This document shows, piece after piece, positions 1 to 8,858 of a stretch of DNA of 64,000 nt. Location: contig JARLGZ010000172.1 of assembly GCA_031292515.1 (NCBI GenBank), forward strand, positions 62,001 to 126,000, read 5' to 3'. A program made the translations under genes and the position numbers. The notes under the pieces were generated by a model, which made no database searches, was not told the origin of the DNA, and saw only the letters and a list, made by a program, of their open reading frames with translations. This DNA comes from Puia sp. (lineage in GTDB: Bacteria > Bacteroidota > Bacteroidia > Chitinophagales > Chitinophagaceae). Positions within the stretch are counted from its first letter, which is position 1. Each line of letters opens with the position of its first letter.

Positions 1-966
1 GTTTCAGCCGGTGGCGGCGGATGCTGCAAGACGATCACTGTCGAAAACAATATGGCGCCGGTAGACCTCAAAAACGATACCGTCGACCGCCCCATCTATA
101 TCAGGGTCAACTTCTACCAGGGACGCATCGTCTCCTCCAAAGGAAAACAGGACACTGTCATCTCTCTGCTTTATCATATCGACACGACCCAATCATTTAA
201 AGATATCACCGGCAAAAAACTGAAGATCTTCGCAAGCTCCCAATCGGACAAACTCGTGATCTGCAGAGACACGGTGCTAAAATATTACACGCATATATTC
301 GTACCTGACACGCTCAAGTCGGGCCGGCTCGAAGCCGTCCGGTTCGTGATCTCCGATACGACCTATACCACAAAAAAGGATGAGAACAAAGAGTCGGATT
401 GCAACAACAAATGGGCAATCGCCGTGGATGGGGGCATCTCGTTTAACTCGATTCCCCGTTTCAACAACCCGGCCGCTCATACGCAAACCGACGGCTCGCA
501 TTTCGCCGGCACCTTCGCGATCTCCAGGATCTTCAAGCCCTGGTTCCAGTTGGGCGTCTCGGCCACCTATATGACCCTCTCCTACCAGGACGACGTCGCC
601 TACGCCGGCTCGGTAGCGGGCACCTATAACACGATCACAGCCGGCAAACCCATCATACCGATCCAGTTATTCGGGCAGTTCAATATCGGAAAACAGATCG
701 GCTGGCAGGCCAATGTGAATTTCTCGGCTGGTTACGCCGTTGTCAGCGGCGGCGGGATTACCAATAGCGGCACGACCCTGACGACCAAGCCCGATATGAA
801 AGGGGGCTTCACCGCGGGTTATAAGATGGGCCTGAATTATTTCTTCACCTGCAAATTCGGCCTCGGCTTCGCGTTCAGCGGCCAGTATTTTGCCGCCAAC
901 TCCGCCGTATCGAGCTATCATCCGATTGCCTTGCCTGTCACGGGTGGATTGCGGTTCAGGTTCTAG
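1..966 (+). CDS. outer-membrane beta-barrel protein, 3' part only
   Basis: The reading frame is open from the first base of the window, so the 5' end and any signal peptide lie outside; the ATG at 52 is probably internal. The visible 321 residues have a soluble N-terminal half (about 1-150) and a C-terminal half with alternating polar and aromatic strands ending LRFRF, a usual outer-membrane barrel terminus. The family is not recognised, and neither substrate nor role can be inferred. It runs convergently into the response regulator gene with a 3-base gap. Confidence is good that it is coding and moderate that it is a barrel. Confidence 0.7.
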   Translation, partial: VSAGGGGCCKTITVENNMAPVDLKNDTVDRPIYIRVNFYQGRIVSSKGKQDTVISLLYHIDTTQSFKDITGKKLKIFASSQSDKLVICRDTVLKYYTHIFVPDTLKSGRLEAVRFVISDTTYTTKKDENKESDCNNKWAIAVDGGISFNSIPRFNNPAAHTQTDGSHFAGTFAISRIFKPWFQLGVSATYMTLSYQDDVAYAGSVAGTYNTITAGKPIIPIQLFGQFNIGKQIGWQANVNFSAGYAVVSGGGITNSGTTLTTKPDMKGGFTAGYKMGLNYFFTCKFGLGFAFSGQYFAANSAVSSYHPIALPVTGGLRFRF

Positions 967-969
967 GGA

Positions 970-1662
970 TCAATACACCAGCTTATACCCTTTCCCCCTG
1001 ACATTAATAAGCATGATCGTGGAATCGGCCTTCAGATATTTTCTCAGCTTGGAGATAAAAACATCCAGGCTCCTCCCGGAAAAATAGTCGTCATTGCCCC
1101 ATAGTTTCAGCAACAACGATTTCCGATCTAGCATCTGATTTCTGTTTAGCAGCAGTATCTGCAAAATTTCGGTCTCCCGGGAGGTCAGCGTACGGCTGGC
1201 ACCCGCCAACCTCAATATGCCCGCCGGGTAATGAAAGGTATATTTTCCGATTGCTGCCGGCTCCTGCATTGCAGCGTCTTTTTGCATTATCAAGCGGTTC
1301 CGGTTCAGGAGGGACCGGATGCGCACGATCAATTCGGCCAGGCTAAACGGCTTCTTCAGATAGTCATTCCCTCCGCTTTCAAAACCATTCACCACATCTT
1401 CGGAAGCTGAGCGGGAAGTCAAAAACAAAATGGGGGTCTCCCTGTCCGTCGACCTTATCCGGGTTGCCAACCCGAACCCGTCGCCATCGGGCAACATCAC
1501 ATCCAGCACGATGATGTCCGGTTTTGCCGCGTAATATCCTGCAAAGGCCGTGGCGGCGTCGGGCGCATGAATCACTGCAAACCCCTTGCTCTGCAAACTC
1601 TCTCTAACGATTTCCGCGAGTGACGGTTCATCTTCCACCAGTAATACGGTTGTCTCTTTCAT
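970..1662 (-). CDS. OmpR/PhoB-type response regulator
   Basis: DNA-binding response regulator of 230 residues. The receiver domain (about 1-120) has the acidic pair in LLVEDE, the phosphoacceptor Asp in IVLDVMLPDGDG (about residue 54) and the conserved Lys in YLKKPF. The C-terminal half (about 140-228) is a winged-helix Trans_reg_C domain ending in the usual VRGKGYKL. The start at 1662 is chosen because its ATGA overlaps the stop codon of the upstream kinase gene, which implies translational coupling; an ATG nine bases earlier (1671) is also possible. It is the partner of the adjacent kinase. The regulon is unknown. Confidence 0.93.
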   Translation of the reverse strand: MKETTVLLVEDEPSLAEIVRESLQSKGFAVIHAPDAATAFAGYYAAKPDIIVLDVMLPDGDGFGLATRIRSTDRETPILFLTSRSASEDVVNGFESGGNDYLKKPFSLAELIVRIRSLLNRNRLIMQKDAAMQEPAAIGKYTFHYPAGILRLAGASRTLTSRETEILQILLLNRNQMLDRKSLLLKLWGNDDYFSGRSLDVFISKLRKYLKADSTIMLINVRGKGYKLVY

Positions 1663-3158
1663 ATCGGCCATGCCAGGGAAACTACGGAACCCTGTCCCAA
1701 TTTACTTTTTAACAAACACCATCCGCCGTGCAGGTTCAAAATATTCTGCACATAATTCAGCCCCAGGCCATATCCTTTGACGGAGTGGTCATTACCCGCT
1801 TTGACCCGATAGAATTTATCAAAGACAAACGGCAGTTCTTTGGAAGAAATCCCCCGGCCATTATCGGTAACCGAAAGAACCAGGAAATGATCTTTCACCA
1901 TGCATTCGATGGATATGGTCACGGCAGCCCCGGAATACTTGACCGCATTGTCTATCACATTGTTTATAGCGTGATGAAACTGGCTCCTGTCAGCCTTTAT
2001 GAATTCGACGGCGGTATTATTCGTGAACGAGAGGTGTATGGGTTTGGCGGCCGCCACCAAATGAGACTGTACAATCATCCCAACCGTCTCTTCTATCCGG
2101 ATTTGCTCCGGCCTGCACTCCACCTTGTTGTTTTCGTAGATGGACATTGTCAGCAGCTGATCCACCAGCCCGGACAACCTTTGCAGTTCGTTCTTCGAGT
2201 GCCTGAGATAACGGCCTGTCTTTTCTTTGTCTTCCAGCGCGTCAAAATCCAATAACGCTTCCACCGCCGCCGATACGGTGGCGATAGGCGTTTTGAATTC
2301 ATGAGTGATATTGGCGATAAAATCGCTTTTTATGAGGGACAGCCTCTTTTCCCGGAACCACATCCTGACCAATAAAAAGACGCTTGCCAGTACGATAACG
2401 ATGAGCAGAAAAGAGCTTATGAAGACAAACTTCATCTTTGAAATAATATGGAAAAAAGGATCCGTAAACAAGGCGCGCACATAGTGGCCGTCATCGGCCA
2501 GCTTATACGTTGGATAAGATTTCGTGATAACGGGATATTTTGCCAGCAGCTCTTTTGGAAAGAGGCTGTTATTCATCGTGCTGTCGTTGGCCCTCATATA
2601 AAACTGAAAAGGAACGGCGATCCCCCTTTGAGCCAGGTAGTAAGAAAGAACCGGCCTGAGCCTCGCCGTGTCAAAATCATATTGCCTTACTTTTTCGTTT
2701 ATAAAACTACCCAGGTTTCGTGTATTGTAATAGACCGTATGGTGATCCAGGTCTTCGCTGCGAAGGTTTCTTGCATGCAGGGTCGCTATCCTTCTTCTGG
2801 CAATCGTATCGTTTGCGGCGAGCGGGATATTAAAATGGGGGAAAGAGACGGAGAACCGGTCTTTTTCATCGTGCTTATTCGCAATATTGTATTGCCAGGT
2901 GCGATGATCGTCTCTCAATACGCTGCTGATTGCAAATTCGTCCGTGTCCATCAATTTGCCGACGATCAATTGCTCCACGGTGTCGCAGCGCAGGCTGAAC
3001 TCCTTTTTGATGGCATCTTCGAAAGCGAGGTTTACTTCCTTTTCAAAACCGGCTTTGTTTACGGCATAGTAATTCCTGATCCAATAAAATTGCAATGCCA
3101 GCAAGCCGGCAATCGCCACCGCACAAAGGAGTATCAGAAACCGCGCCTGCCTGTTCAT
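1659..3158 (-). CDS. membrane sensor histidine kinase
   Basis: Two-component sensor kinase of about 499 residues. It has an N-terminal membrane helix (RFLILLCAVAIAGLLALQ), a sensor region of about 210 residues with no recognised domain, a second helix near residues 245-265, a HisKA domain with the phosphoacceptor His in DFIANITHEFKTP (about residue 286), and a HATPase_c domain with NNVIDNAVKYS and GRGISSKELPFVFDKFYR. The start at 3158 (MNRQARF) is preferred over an upstream start because it sits directly before the hydrophobic segment and just after a promoter-like box. It is transcribed with the response regulator. The signal is unknown; the periplasmic sensor suggests an envelope stimulus (inference). 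Confidence 0.93.
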   Translation of the reverse strand: MNRQARFLILLCAVAIAGLLALQFYWIRNYYAVNKAGFEKEVNLAFEDAIKKEFSLRCDTVEQLIVGKLMDTDEFAISSVLRDDHRTWQYNIANKHDEKDRFSVSFPHFNIPLAANDTIARRRIATLHARNLRSEDLDHHTVYYNTRNLGSFINEKVRQYDFDTARLRPVLSYYLAQRGIAVPFQFYMRANDSTMNNSLFPKELLAKYPVITKSYPTYKLADDGHYVRALFTDPFFHIISKMKFVFISSFLLIVIVLASVFLLVRMWFREKRLSLIKSDFIANITHEFKTPIATVSAAVEALLDFDALEDKEKTGRYLRHSKNELQRLSGLVDQLLTMSIYENNKVECRPEQIRIEETVGMIVQSHLVAAAKPIHLSFTNNTAVEFIKADRSQFHHAINNVIDNAVKYSGAAVTISIECMVKDHFLVLSVTDNGRGISSKELPFVFDKFYRVKAGNDHSVKGYGLGLNYVQNILNLHGGWCLLKSKLGQGSVVSLAWPI

Positions 3159-3163
3159 ATCCC

Positions 3164-3171
3164 CGAAAATA
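3164..3171 (-). promoter_or_regulatory. possible -7 box upstream of the histidine kinase
   Basis: The minus strand reads TATTTTCG, 7 of 8 matches to the Bacteroidota -7 consensus TAnnTTTG. It ends 5 bases before the kinase ATG at 3158, so the transcript would have almost no leader. No TTG is seen at the -33 spacing. Confidence 0.35.
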
Positions 3172-3283
3172 CAAAATATACGAGCGTGGAAAACTGCGAT
3201 AACATAATATAACATTCCTTAACCCCTCCGATAACACCGCGTGGCAAATAAGATGCGCAGCTTCGTGTGTAAAATGTAACCGC

Positions 3284-4501
3284 ATGAAAAAAGCAATAAG
3301 TTTTATTTGTATCGTCATGACCTGTATGGTATCGACCCATTTTTGTTTTGGGCAGATGGCGTATTTAAAGGCAGGAGACAGGATGCCGGACCTCGTCATC
3401 AAAAACATCATCAATGCTCCCGTCAGGGAATTTTCGATCAATGATGCGAGAGACGGTAAAATAGTGCTCCTCAACTTCTGGGGGACCTGGTGTAGTCCGT
3501 GCATACCCGAAATGGATCGATTGGCGAAATTGCAAAAAGCCAATGCAGGAAAGATCCGGGTCATCGGCATTTCGAATGATTTGCCGGACCGGCTGGGAAA
3601 GTATATCCGTACAAAACCGTCGACGCTTTGGCTGGCTACGGACACCAGCTATTTCCTGTATGAATTATTGGGGTTACCCGCTGTCGGGAATTGCCTTGTC
3701 ATCGGGGCCGATAAGCAGATTATCGCGGTGCTGGAAACCTCGACCGTCGACCAGTTGTTGATCGATAAACTGCTGAGAGGAGAAAGCATACAATCCAACG
3801 CTAATATCCTGAAAGCCGTCAATACGGGTGAAGATCCGTTTGGCCTTGATTCTTTAGCCCGGGAGAGTTTTACGGTGAGAGGCTATAGGAAGGGGAGCCA
3901 GACCAAGGGGCAAAGATATAACGGGGGGCCCTTCGCGCACAGGAGGGTCAGCTGGTTTAATATTTGCGCCACGACGATTTTAAACGAGACTTACGGAATA
4001 CGGTCAGCAAGCCAGGTGGTCTATGAGACCCGTGAAGACGAGATATGCGATTTCGACAACAAAAACACACTATGCTGCGTCGACCTCCTGGTCAAACCCG
4101 AAGAGAAAGACAGCCTATACCCCATCCTTCAAAAGAAGCTATTGGCCATCGTGCCTTTTAAGGCAAGGATCGAATACCGCACGATCCCTGTGTACATCCT
4201 GAAAAGAAAGGGCAATGAGCCCCTGAATATGACTGTTTCTTCGGCTTCTACGCCAAGCTATAGCTTTGACGGTCATGGATATGATGGGGAAGGCGTATTG
4301 GTATCGGAATTTGCATCCGATTACCTGGGCAGCCAATTGGGAATCCCCGTCATCGACGAAACCGGCTTGAAGGCACGCTATGATATCAAAACGGTAAATG
4401 AACTGAGTACAAAGGAAAATACGCTGACGGCCGTTGAAAAACTGGGACTGACCGTAGAGAAAGGAGAACGCCCGGTGAAAGTCGTCGTGTATTCGAAATA
4501 G
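3284..4501 (+). CDS. secreted TlpA-like thioredoxin protein with DUF3738/TIGR03435-like C-terminal domain
   Basis: 405-residue exported protein with a signal peptide ending near CFGQ. Residues about 30-165 form a TlpA/AhpC-TSA thioredoxin fold with the redox motif WCSPC (Cys70, Cys73) after FWGTW. The rest, especially the tail with PVIDETGLKARYDIK and a LGLTVEKGERPVKVVV motif, resembles the soil-associated TIGR03435 family (Pfam DUF3738), where DETGLxGRYD and a closing PVEVLVID-like motif are typical. The N-terminal domain would act as a periplasmic thiol reductase or disulfide exchanger; the tail has no known function. It is divergent from the kinase gene across a 125-base gap, so it may be under that system (inference). 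Confidence 0.85.
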   Translation: MKKAISFICIVMTCMVSTHFCFGQMAYLKAGDRMPDLVIKNIINAPVREFSINDARDGKIVLLNFWGTWCSPCIPEMDRLAKLQKANAGKIRVIGISNDLPDRLGKYIRTKPSTLWLATDTSYFLYELLGLPAVGNCLVIGADKQIIAVLETSTVDQLLIDKLLRGESIQSNANILKAVNTGEDPFGLDSLARESFTVRGYRKGSQTKGQRYNGGPFAHRRVSWFNICATTILNETYGIRSASQVVYETREDEICDFDNKNTLCCVDLLVKPEEKDSLYPILQKKLLAIVPFKARIEYRTIPVYILKRKGNEPLNMTVSSASTPSYSFDGHGYDGEGVLVSEFASDYLGSQLGIPVIDETGLKARYDIKTVNELSTKENTLTAVEKLGLTVEKGERPVKVVVYSK

Positions 4502-4547
4502 AGGCCGGGGTTGGGGATCACCGGGTCCGGACCAGAAGAGACGGCTC

Positions 4548-4907
4548 TCATTGCCCGTAGTAACACCTCACCTCCTTTACCCGCCCCTCATTATTAAACA
4601 AAACGAGATCGGCTGCCAGCACGCCGGTCTCTCTTTTATAAACGAGAATGACGCCTTCGGTTCCGTATAGAATGGCATGGAATTCAAAATGCATATCCGG
4701 TTTCTCTTCCAGCCCTTTCCGAAAATGCTTTTCGATGGCGGCCCTGCCCTTTAATTTACCGTCGGGCGTATTCCACCGGCTCACTACCGTCGGGCTATAA
4801 AAGATCGCATCGTCTACGTAGTGGGCCATCACTTTTTCCATGTTCCTGTCATTCCAGGCATTCATCCACTGCTGCGCGGCCTTTTTTAGCTTCTCCTTGT
4901 CGATCAT
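4548..4907 (-). CDS. NTF2/SnoaL-like small protein
   Basis: 119-residue cytoplasmic protein with the layout of the NTF2-like superfamily: an opening helix (AQQWMNAWNDRNMEKVMAHY) followed by VDDAIFYSP and a GRAAIEKHF helix, then beta strands ending in EVRCYYG. Such proteins are either small enzymes (ketosteroid isomerase or polyketide cyclase type) or simple binding modules; nothing here fixes a substrate. It is convergent with the TlpA-like gene (46-base gap) and about 100 bases downstream of the next minus-strand gene. Confidence 0.75.
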   Translation of the reverse strand: MIDKEKLKKAAQQWMNAWNDRNMEKVMAHYVDDAIFYSPTVVSRWNTPDGKLKGRAAIEKHFRKGLEEKPDMHFEFHAILYGTEGVILVYKRETGVLAADLVLFNNEGRVKEVRCYYGQ

Positions 4908-5008
4908 ATGGCTGTTTTAAAGTTTGTCTCCGCAAAGAATCGTCCAAATTACAAAGCCAAGACAAAAACAGCCCTTCTTCGCCTCTTTGTGGAAAAATTT
5001 CCTGTATC

Positions 5009-5614
5009 TCAACTATAGATCCGCTGAAACCCTGTCCATTGATGTTTGACCCCCAATTCACCTGCCAGCAACGCCGACAGCGCCTCGCCGGTCTCCCGGA
5101 TGCCGAGCTCAATTTCCTCATCGGACATCCTCACGATTTGAGTCGGGTTGATTGTCAAAACAGGGATGAAAGATCCGCCTTTGGTGGCAATGTCGACGGT
5201 CACGTAGATTCTTAACCTCCTTGTGTTCCCGGCTTTTATAGATTCATGGGTACCGCGAAGTACAACCTCCGAGATACTTCCCAAATCGACCGTCGTCGTT
5301 TTAAACGCGGGGTATTTGGCTGTCAATTGCTTTTTGTCTTTGGAGATCACCACGATGTGTTGGGTAGGCTTGAACAGCAGGACAATCCCGACCCACAGCC
5401 TGTATAGCCCTACCAGGCCGAAAAGTCCGCCTATAAACAAAAAAATGAAATTGCCGGGATGGGTTCTTGTAAACAATACAACTGAAAAACCGAGCGCCGC
5501 AAGGCCTATGACGGTAGAACTAACGCTATCCACCCAATCTTTTATACCGCGTCTGTAATCGATCGTCGTAACATTGCCCGATTGAACAATACCATAGTTT
5601 CCTATTGTCAACAT
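5009..5614 (-). CDS. small membrane protein of unknown function
   Basis: 201 residues. About 30 polar N-terminal residues are followed by two closely spaced membrane helices (about 33-48 and 55-80) and a soluble C-terminal domain of about 110 residues beginning HIVVISKDKKQLTAKYP, which could be a PH-like or other beta-rich fold by its strand pattern. No family is recognised. It is on its own between the NTF2-like gene and the flavoprotein gene, all on the minus strand but with gaps of 101 and 69 bases. Confidence 0.65.
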   Translation of the reverse strand: MLTIGNYGIVQSGNVTTIDYRRGIKDWVDSVSSTVIGLAALGFSVVLFTRTHPGNFIFLFIGGLFGLVGLYRLWVGIVLLFKPTQHIVVISKDKKQLTAKYPAFKTTTVDLGSISEVVLRGTHESIKAGNTRRLRIYVTVDIATKGGSFIPVLTINPTQIVRMSDEEIELGIRETGEALSALLAGELGVKHQWTGFQRIYS

Positions 5615-5683
5615 AAGACCGGAGGCTCTGATTAGGAAAAGCCGGCATGAAAATAAGTCTGTTTTTCGTAAAAACCTATTGCC

Positions 5684-6382
5684 CTAGTTCCAGAATCCTT
5701 CGGCCCTGACCCGGTCATTCCCATATCCCTTTTGCCGTAGCAGCCTTCTCATCTGCGAGACGGCCGAACCATACCCGGCAAGGAGAAACACGGCATTTTG
5801 TCCCGATGGGATCGTGTCATTTACCCATCGAAGAAGGCTTTCATAATCCTGCGCTTCCCGTTTTTTGAGTAACTGTAAGTGCAGACGGGGGAAGTACTCG
5901 GCGAACTGTTGCTGATGGTCCTGGTGAAGGATCGACAAGGCGCCCGTGATAGGAGCACCCGGCCCGGCCAGCCCCGAGAGCGCAAAAAAATGGCCGATGG
6001 CCGTCTCGTCGCCCAGAAAGACCAGCTGCCGGTCGCTCTCTGCCCGCTGATGGGAGTTTGCCACACCCAGATAGGAGATACAATCCCCCCTTTTGAGACG
6101 GCGCGCCCAATGACTTCCCGGGCCGTCATGACCCGTCTCTATATATAGCGTGCAGGTCTGTGTCTCAGCATCCCAGCCCGCGGGCGTATAATCGCGGTAG
6201 GTGAACGGCGCGACCCGGCACTTGATATGTTTGGTTTCCGTCCAGCCCGACATATCACAACCCGGGAGATGGAGATCTACTTCTACAAACCCGGCAGGAC
6301 TCCAGGAACGGGTCGCCAATACCCTGCCTGTTTTCAGCAGCCTGTTTTCCAGCGCTTCCGCGCTTTGCTTTAATACATTCAT
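5684..6382 (-). CDS. siderophore-interacting protein-like flavin reductase
   Basis: About 232 residues of the SIP/ViuB family (FAD-binding 9 plus SIP C-terminal domain), enzymes that bind FAD and reduce ferric siderophores with NAD(P)H in the cytoplasm. Diagnostic stretches are RDYTPAGWD (the family's RxYTxR-like FAD site), HDGPGSHWARRLKRGD, the FLGDETAIGHF motif, and a C-terminal VFLLAGYGSAVSQMRRLL with NDRVRAEGFWN, close to the family ending. The ATG at 6382 is preferred over a TTG 18 bases upstream. It shares strand with the AraC-type regulator located 61 bases upstream and may be cotranscribed with it. No siderophore receptor is adjacent, so the physiological substrate is open. Confidence 0.82.
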   Translation of the reverse strand: MNVLKQSAEALENRLLKTGRVLATRSWSPAGFVEVDLHLPGCDMSGWTETKHIKCRVAPFTYRDYTPAGWDAETQTCTLYIETGHDGPGSHWARRLKRGDCISYLGVANSHQRAESDRQLVFLGDETAIGHFFALSGLAGPGAPITGALSILHQDHQQQFAEYFPRLHLQLLKKREAQDYESLLRWVNDTIPSGQNAVFLLAGYGSAVSQMRRLLRQKGYGNDRVRAEGFWN

Positions 6383-6442
6383 ACCGTGAAGTTCCGACAA
6401 GCAAGCCGGATAGGAAATAGATAAAAAGCGGGAATCATTGGA

Positions 6443-7336
6443 CTATTCGCGGTAACGTCTCCGGAACTCCCCGGGCGTCTGGCGGGTCATCTTCCGGAAA
6501 AGACGGGAGAAATAAGCCGGATCCTCATAACCCAGTTCATAAGCTATCTCCTTGACCGATTGATCGCTGTAATAGAGCAGCCGCCTGGCTTCCAGCAAGA
6601 TCTCGTATTGTATCCAGTGGCTTACCGAAAACCCGGTAGACGCTTTGACGACCTCATTCAGATAGGACAGGGAAAGGTTCATGGCGAGCGCATATTCATT
6701 GGGGCCCTTCATCGTCCGGAAGCCGTCGGCGAGCAATTTCCTGAACTGCTGGGTGATCAGCAGCGACCGGGGCGTAGCCGGAATACTGCTGTCTTTCAGA
6801 TCCGAGTAAGCGGCCGCCACCAGGCCGGTAAAAGCGGACAGCAGACCATGCAGAACCGGCTCATAATAAGTAGGTCTCGGCAGCTCCGTAAAGACATTAT
6901 GGAGCAGCCGAAGACATTCGAGAAGGCGTTCCGCTTTCTGGTCGGTGAGCCGGATCACCGATTTCGGAAGCAGGGGATCTTCAAATACTTTTCGAAACCG
7001 GGCGGGCACCAGGCCCGTGTCGAGGGCCATAAAATAGCCACTCGCGTCCGGCATGTCGATGACTTGGTGCACCTGTCCGGGAAGCATAAAAAAAATGCTG
7101 CCGGGTTCCAGCGTATAAGTCAGAAAATCCGCCATGAACCGGGAGCTTCCCTGCTCCTGGAAAAGAAAGATATAGTGATCGTCACGGTGGGCGCCCATCA
7201 GCACGGCATCGGCCCTGGCCTGGTTGCCCTTTTCGGCCCGCTCCAGGTGGATACCCAGATCGGTGGTCTCCTCCAGCTTATGAAGCGGTATGGTCCTTCG
7301 AAGCGGTAAGCTCCTTATCTTCTTTATTGCAGGCAT
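6443..7336 (-). CDS. AraC-family transcriptional regulator
   Basis: 297 residues from the ATG at 7336. The N-terminal half is a cupin-like sensor (HRDDHYIFLFQEQG, then PGSIFFMLPGQVHQV, typical AraC_binding). The C-terminal 100 residues hold two helix-turn-helix motifs, with NLSLSYLNEVVKASTGFSVSHW and VKEIAYELGYEDPAYFSRLF followed by TPGEFRRRY. The start at 7336 is chosen because a perfect -7 box (7341-7348) lies just upstream; longer in-frame starts would lie before that promoter. It is divergent from the FAD oxidoreductase gene (39-base gap) and upstream of the flavoprotein gene, so either could be its target. Confidence 0.9.
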   Translation of the reverse strand: MPAIKKIRSLPLRRTIPLHKLEETTDLGIHLERAEKGNQARADAVLMGAHRDDHYIFLFQEQGSSRFMADFLTYTLEPGSIFFMLPGQVHQVIDMPDASGYFMALDTGLVPARFRKVFEDPLLPKSVIRLTDQKAERLLECLRLLHNVFTELPRPTYYEPVLHGLLSAFTGLVAAAYSDLKDSSIPATPRSLLITQQFRKLLADGFRTMKGPNEYALAMNLSLSYLNEVVKASTGFSVSHWIQYEILLEARRLLYYSDQSVKEIAYELGYEDPAYFSRLFRKMTRQTPGEFRRRYRE

Positions 7337-7340
7337 ATAC

Positions 7341-7348
7341 CAAAAATA
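7341..7348 (-). promoter_or_regulatory. -7 promoter box of the AraC-type gene
   Basis: The minus strand reads TATTTTTG, a full match to the Bacteroidota consensus TAnnTTTG. It ends 4 bases before the ATG at 7336, implying a leaderless or nearly leaderless mRNA. No clear TTG at -33. Confidence 0.5.
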
Positions 7349-7375
7349 GTACATTCGTTGCTCTAAAATCTTATT

Positions 7376-8572
7376 ATGGCCGATCTCTCCGTATGGGAAA
7401 AGGAAAGCTATTTTGCACCGCGCGATATCGTTATCGCCGGCAGCGGCCTGGTCGGCCTTTGGAGCGCCTATTTTCTCAAGAAGAGACACCCCGCCCTCTC
7501 GATAGCCATCCTCGAAAGAGGCATCATCCCCTCCGGGGCAAGCACCCGCAATGCAGGATTTGCCTGTTTTGGCAGCGCTACGGAATTGATAGCAGACACC
7601 ATGAACCTGGGGGAAGACCCAATGCTCGAACTGGTCGAGATGCGATACAAAGGGCTGAAGAAGATCCGTAAGATATTCGGCGCCAAAACCATCGCCTACG
7701 AAAAGCAGGGCGGGTACGAACTGATTGCCGAAGAGCAGGGCACAGACATGGACATCCTGCGCGGCAATATCGACCGGCTAAACCGGAAACTGAAAAAAAT
7801 TACCGGCCATGCCAAGATCTTCCGGCTTCACGACGATAAAATAAAAGAATTTGGCTTCGCAGGCATCCGGCATCTTATCGAAAATCCGTTGGAAGGGCAA
7901 CTTCATTCCGGCCAACTCAGCCTGGCCCTTCTGAAGGAAGTACAATCGATGGGCGTCCTGGTACTGAATAATATATCCATCGACCATTTTGAAAAAGTCG
8001 CCGATGGCATCCTGCTCCAGACCACTCCTTCAGCCGCCCCTTCCGCACCGGTTCCATCCGGACCGCCCCCCCGGGACCAGCGCCCCACTCAAACCATCCC
8101 CCTTTTTGCCCACCAATTGCTCGTCTGTACCAATGCCTTTGCCAGACAGCTCCTCCCCGATCTCGACATCCGGCCGGCAAGAGGACAGGTCCTGCTGACC
8201 TCCCCCATCAGCAACCTTCCCTTTAAAGGCGCCTTCCATTTCGACGAAGGATACTATTATTTCCGCAACCTGGGCGATCGCGTCCTGCTGGGAGGGGCGC
8301 GTAACAAAGACTTCGAAGCCGAACAGACTTTTGAACCCGTCACCACCGACACCATCCAACAGGAACTGGAACGCTTCCTGCAGGAGACAATCCTGCCCGG
8401 CCAAACCTATGCCATCGAACAGCGGTGGAGCGGGATCATGGGGATGGGCACGGAAAAAATGCCGATTATAAAGGCCGTCGATGATAACCTGTTCTGTGCG
8501 GTCCGCATGAGTGGGATGGGCGTCGCCCTGGCGCCCGTCACGGCGGAAAAAGTGGCGGCGTTGATGAGATAA
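7376..8572 (+). CDS. FAD-dependent oxidoreductase, DAO family
   Basis: 398-residue cytoplasmic flavoenzyme of the D-amino-acid oxidase/glycine oxidase (DAO) superfamily. The dinucleotide-binding motif GSGLVGLWSA lies at residues 22-31, followed by ILERG and the SGASTRNAGFACFGS stretch near the flavin. The C-terminal part has LLGGARNKDFE and the RWSGIMGMGTEKMPII region, then SGMGVALAPVTAEKVA, which closes the FAD site. The likely reaction is oxidation of an amine or amino acid; the acceptor and substrate cannot be read from the sequence. A proline- and serine-rich insert (about residues 218-242) is unusual for the family. It is divergent from the AraC gene. Confidence 0.87.
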   Translation: MADLSVWEKESYFAPRDIVIAGSGLVGLWSAYFLKKRHPALSIAILERGIIPSGASTRNAGFACFGSATELIADTMNLGEDPMLELVEMRYKGLKKIRKIFGAKTIAYEKQGGYELIAEEQGTDMDILRGNIDRLNRKLKKITGHAKIFRLHDDKIKEFGFAGIRHLIENPLEGQLHSGQLSLALLKEVQSMGVLVLNNISIDHFEKVADGILLQTTPSAAPSAPVPSGPPPRDQRPTQTIPLFAHQLLVCTNAFARQLLPDLDIRPARGQVLLTSPISNLPFKGAFHFDEGYYYFRNLGDRVLLGGARNKDFEAEQTFEPVTTDTIQQELERFLQETILPGQTYAIEQRWSGIMGMGTEKMPIIKAVDDNLFCAVRMSGMGVALAPVTAEKVAALMR

Positions 8573-8576
8573 GAAG

Positions 8577-8641
8577 CCCCCTTTTCCGGATAAATTTGCC
8601 GTTTCCCGGATGAATTCCCCCTTTTCCGGATGAATTTGCCG
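8577..8641. repeat. two 25-bp direct repeats after the FAD oxidoreductase gene
   Basis: Copies at 8577-8601 and 8617-8641, exactly 40 bases apart, differ at one base; each starts CCCCCTTTTCCGGAT. A shorter partial copy (TTTCCCGGATGAATT) lies between them. The array begins 4 bases after the stop codon. The rest of the 286-base gap to 8858 is AT-rich and holds the probable promoter of the next operon (TTG at 8808, a weak TATTTC box near 8832). Confidence 0.7.
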
Positions 8642-8858
8642 CTTTGCAAAGAGTTTTTCCGCTTTCCGTAAAGGCTTTTCCTCTTTTCGAAAATGCCAAA
8701 GTCATTGTCAATCATAGCTTTGCCTCCTTATTTATTTTGAACTCCAAAATGACCGACCCAAGCCTCGCTGAAAACCGACCCAATGACCTGTTAATCGTAA
8801 TTGATAATTGGATAACTAATTAATGACTATTTATTTCGACCAGCATCAGCCTATATAA

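Noticed and set aside
4524-4533. Palindrome GGTCCGGACC between the TlpA-like and NTF2-like genes
   Set aside because: Only 10 bases with no loop or T tract; too short to call a terminator or operator.
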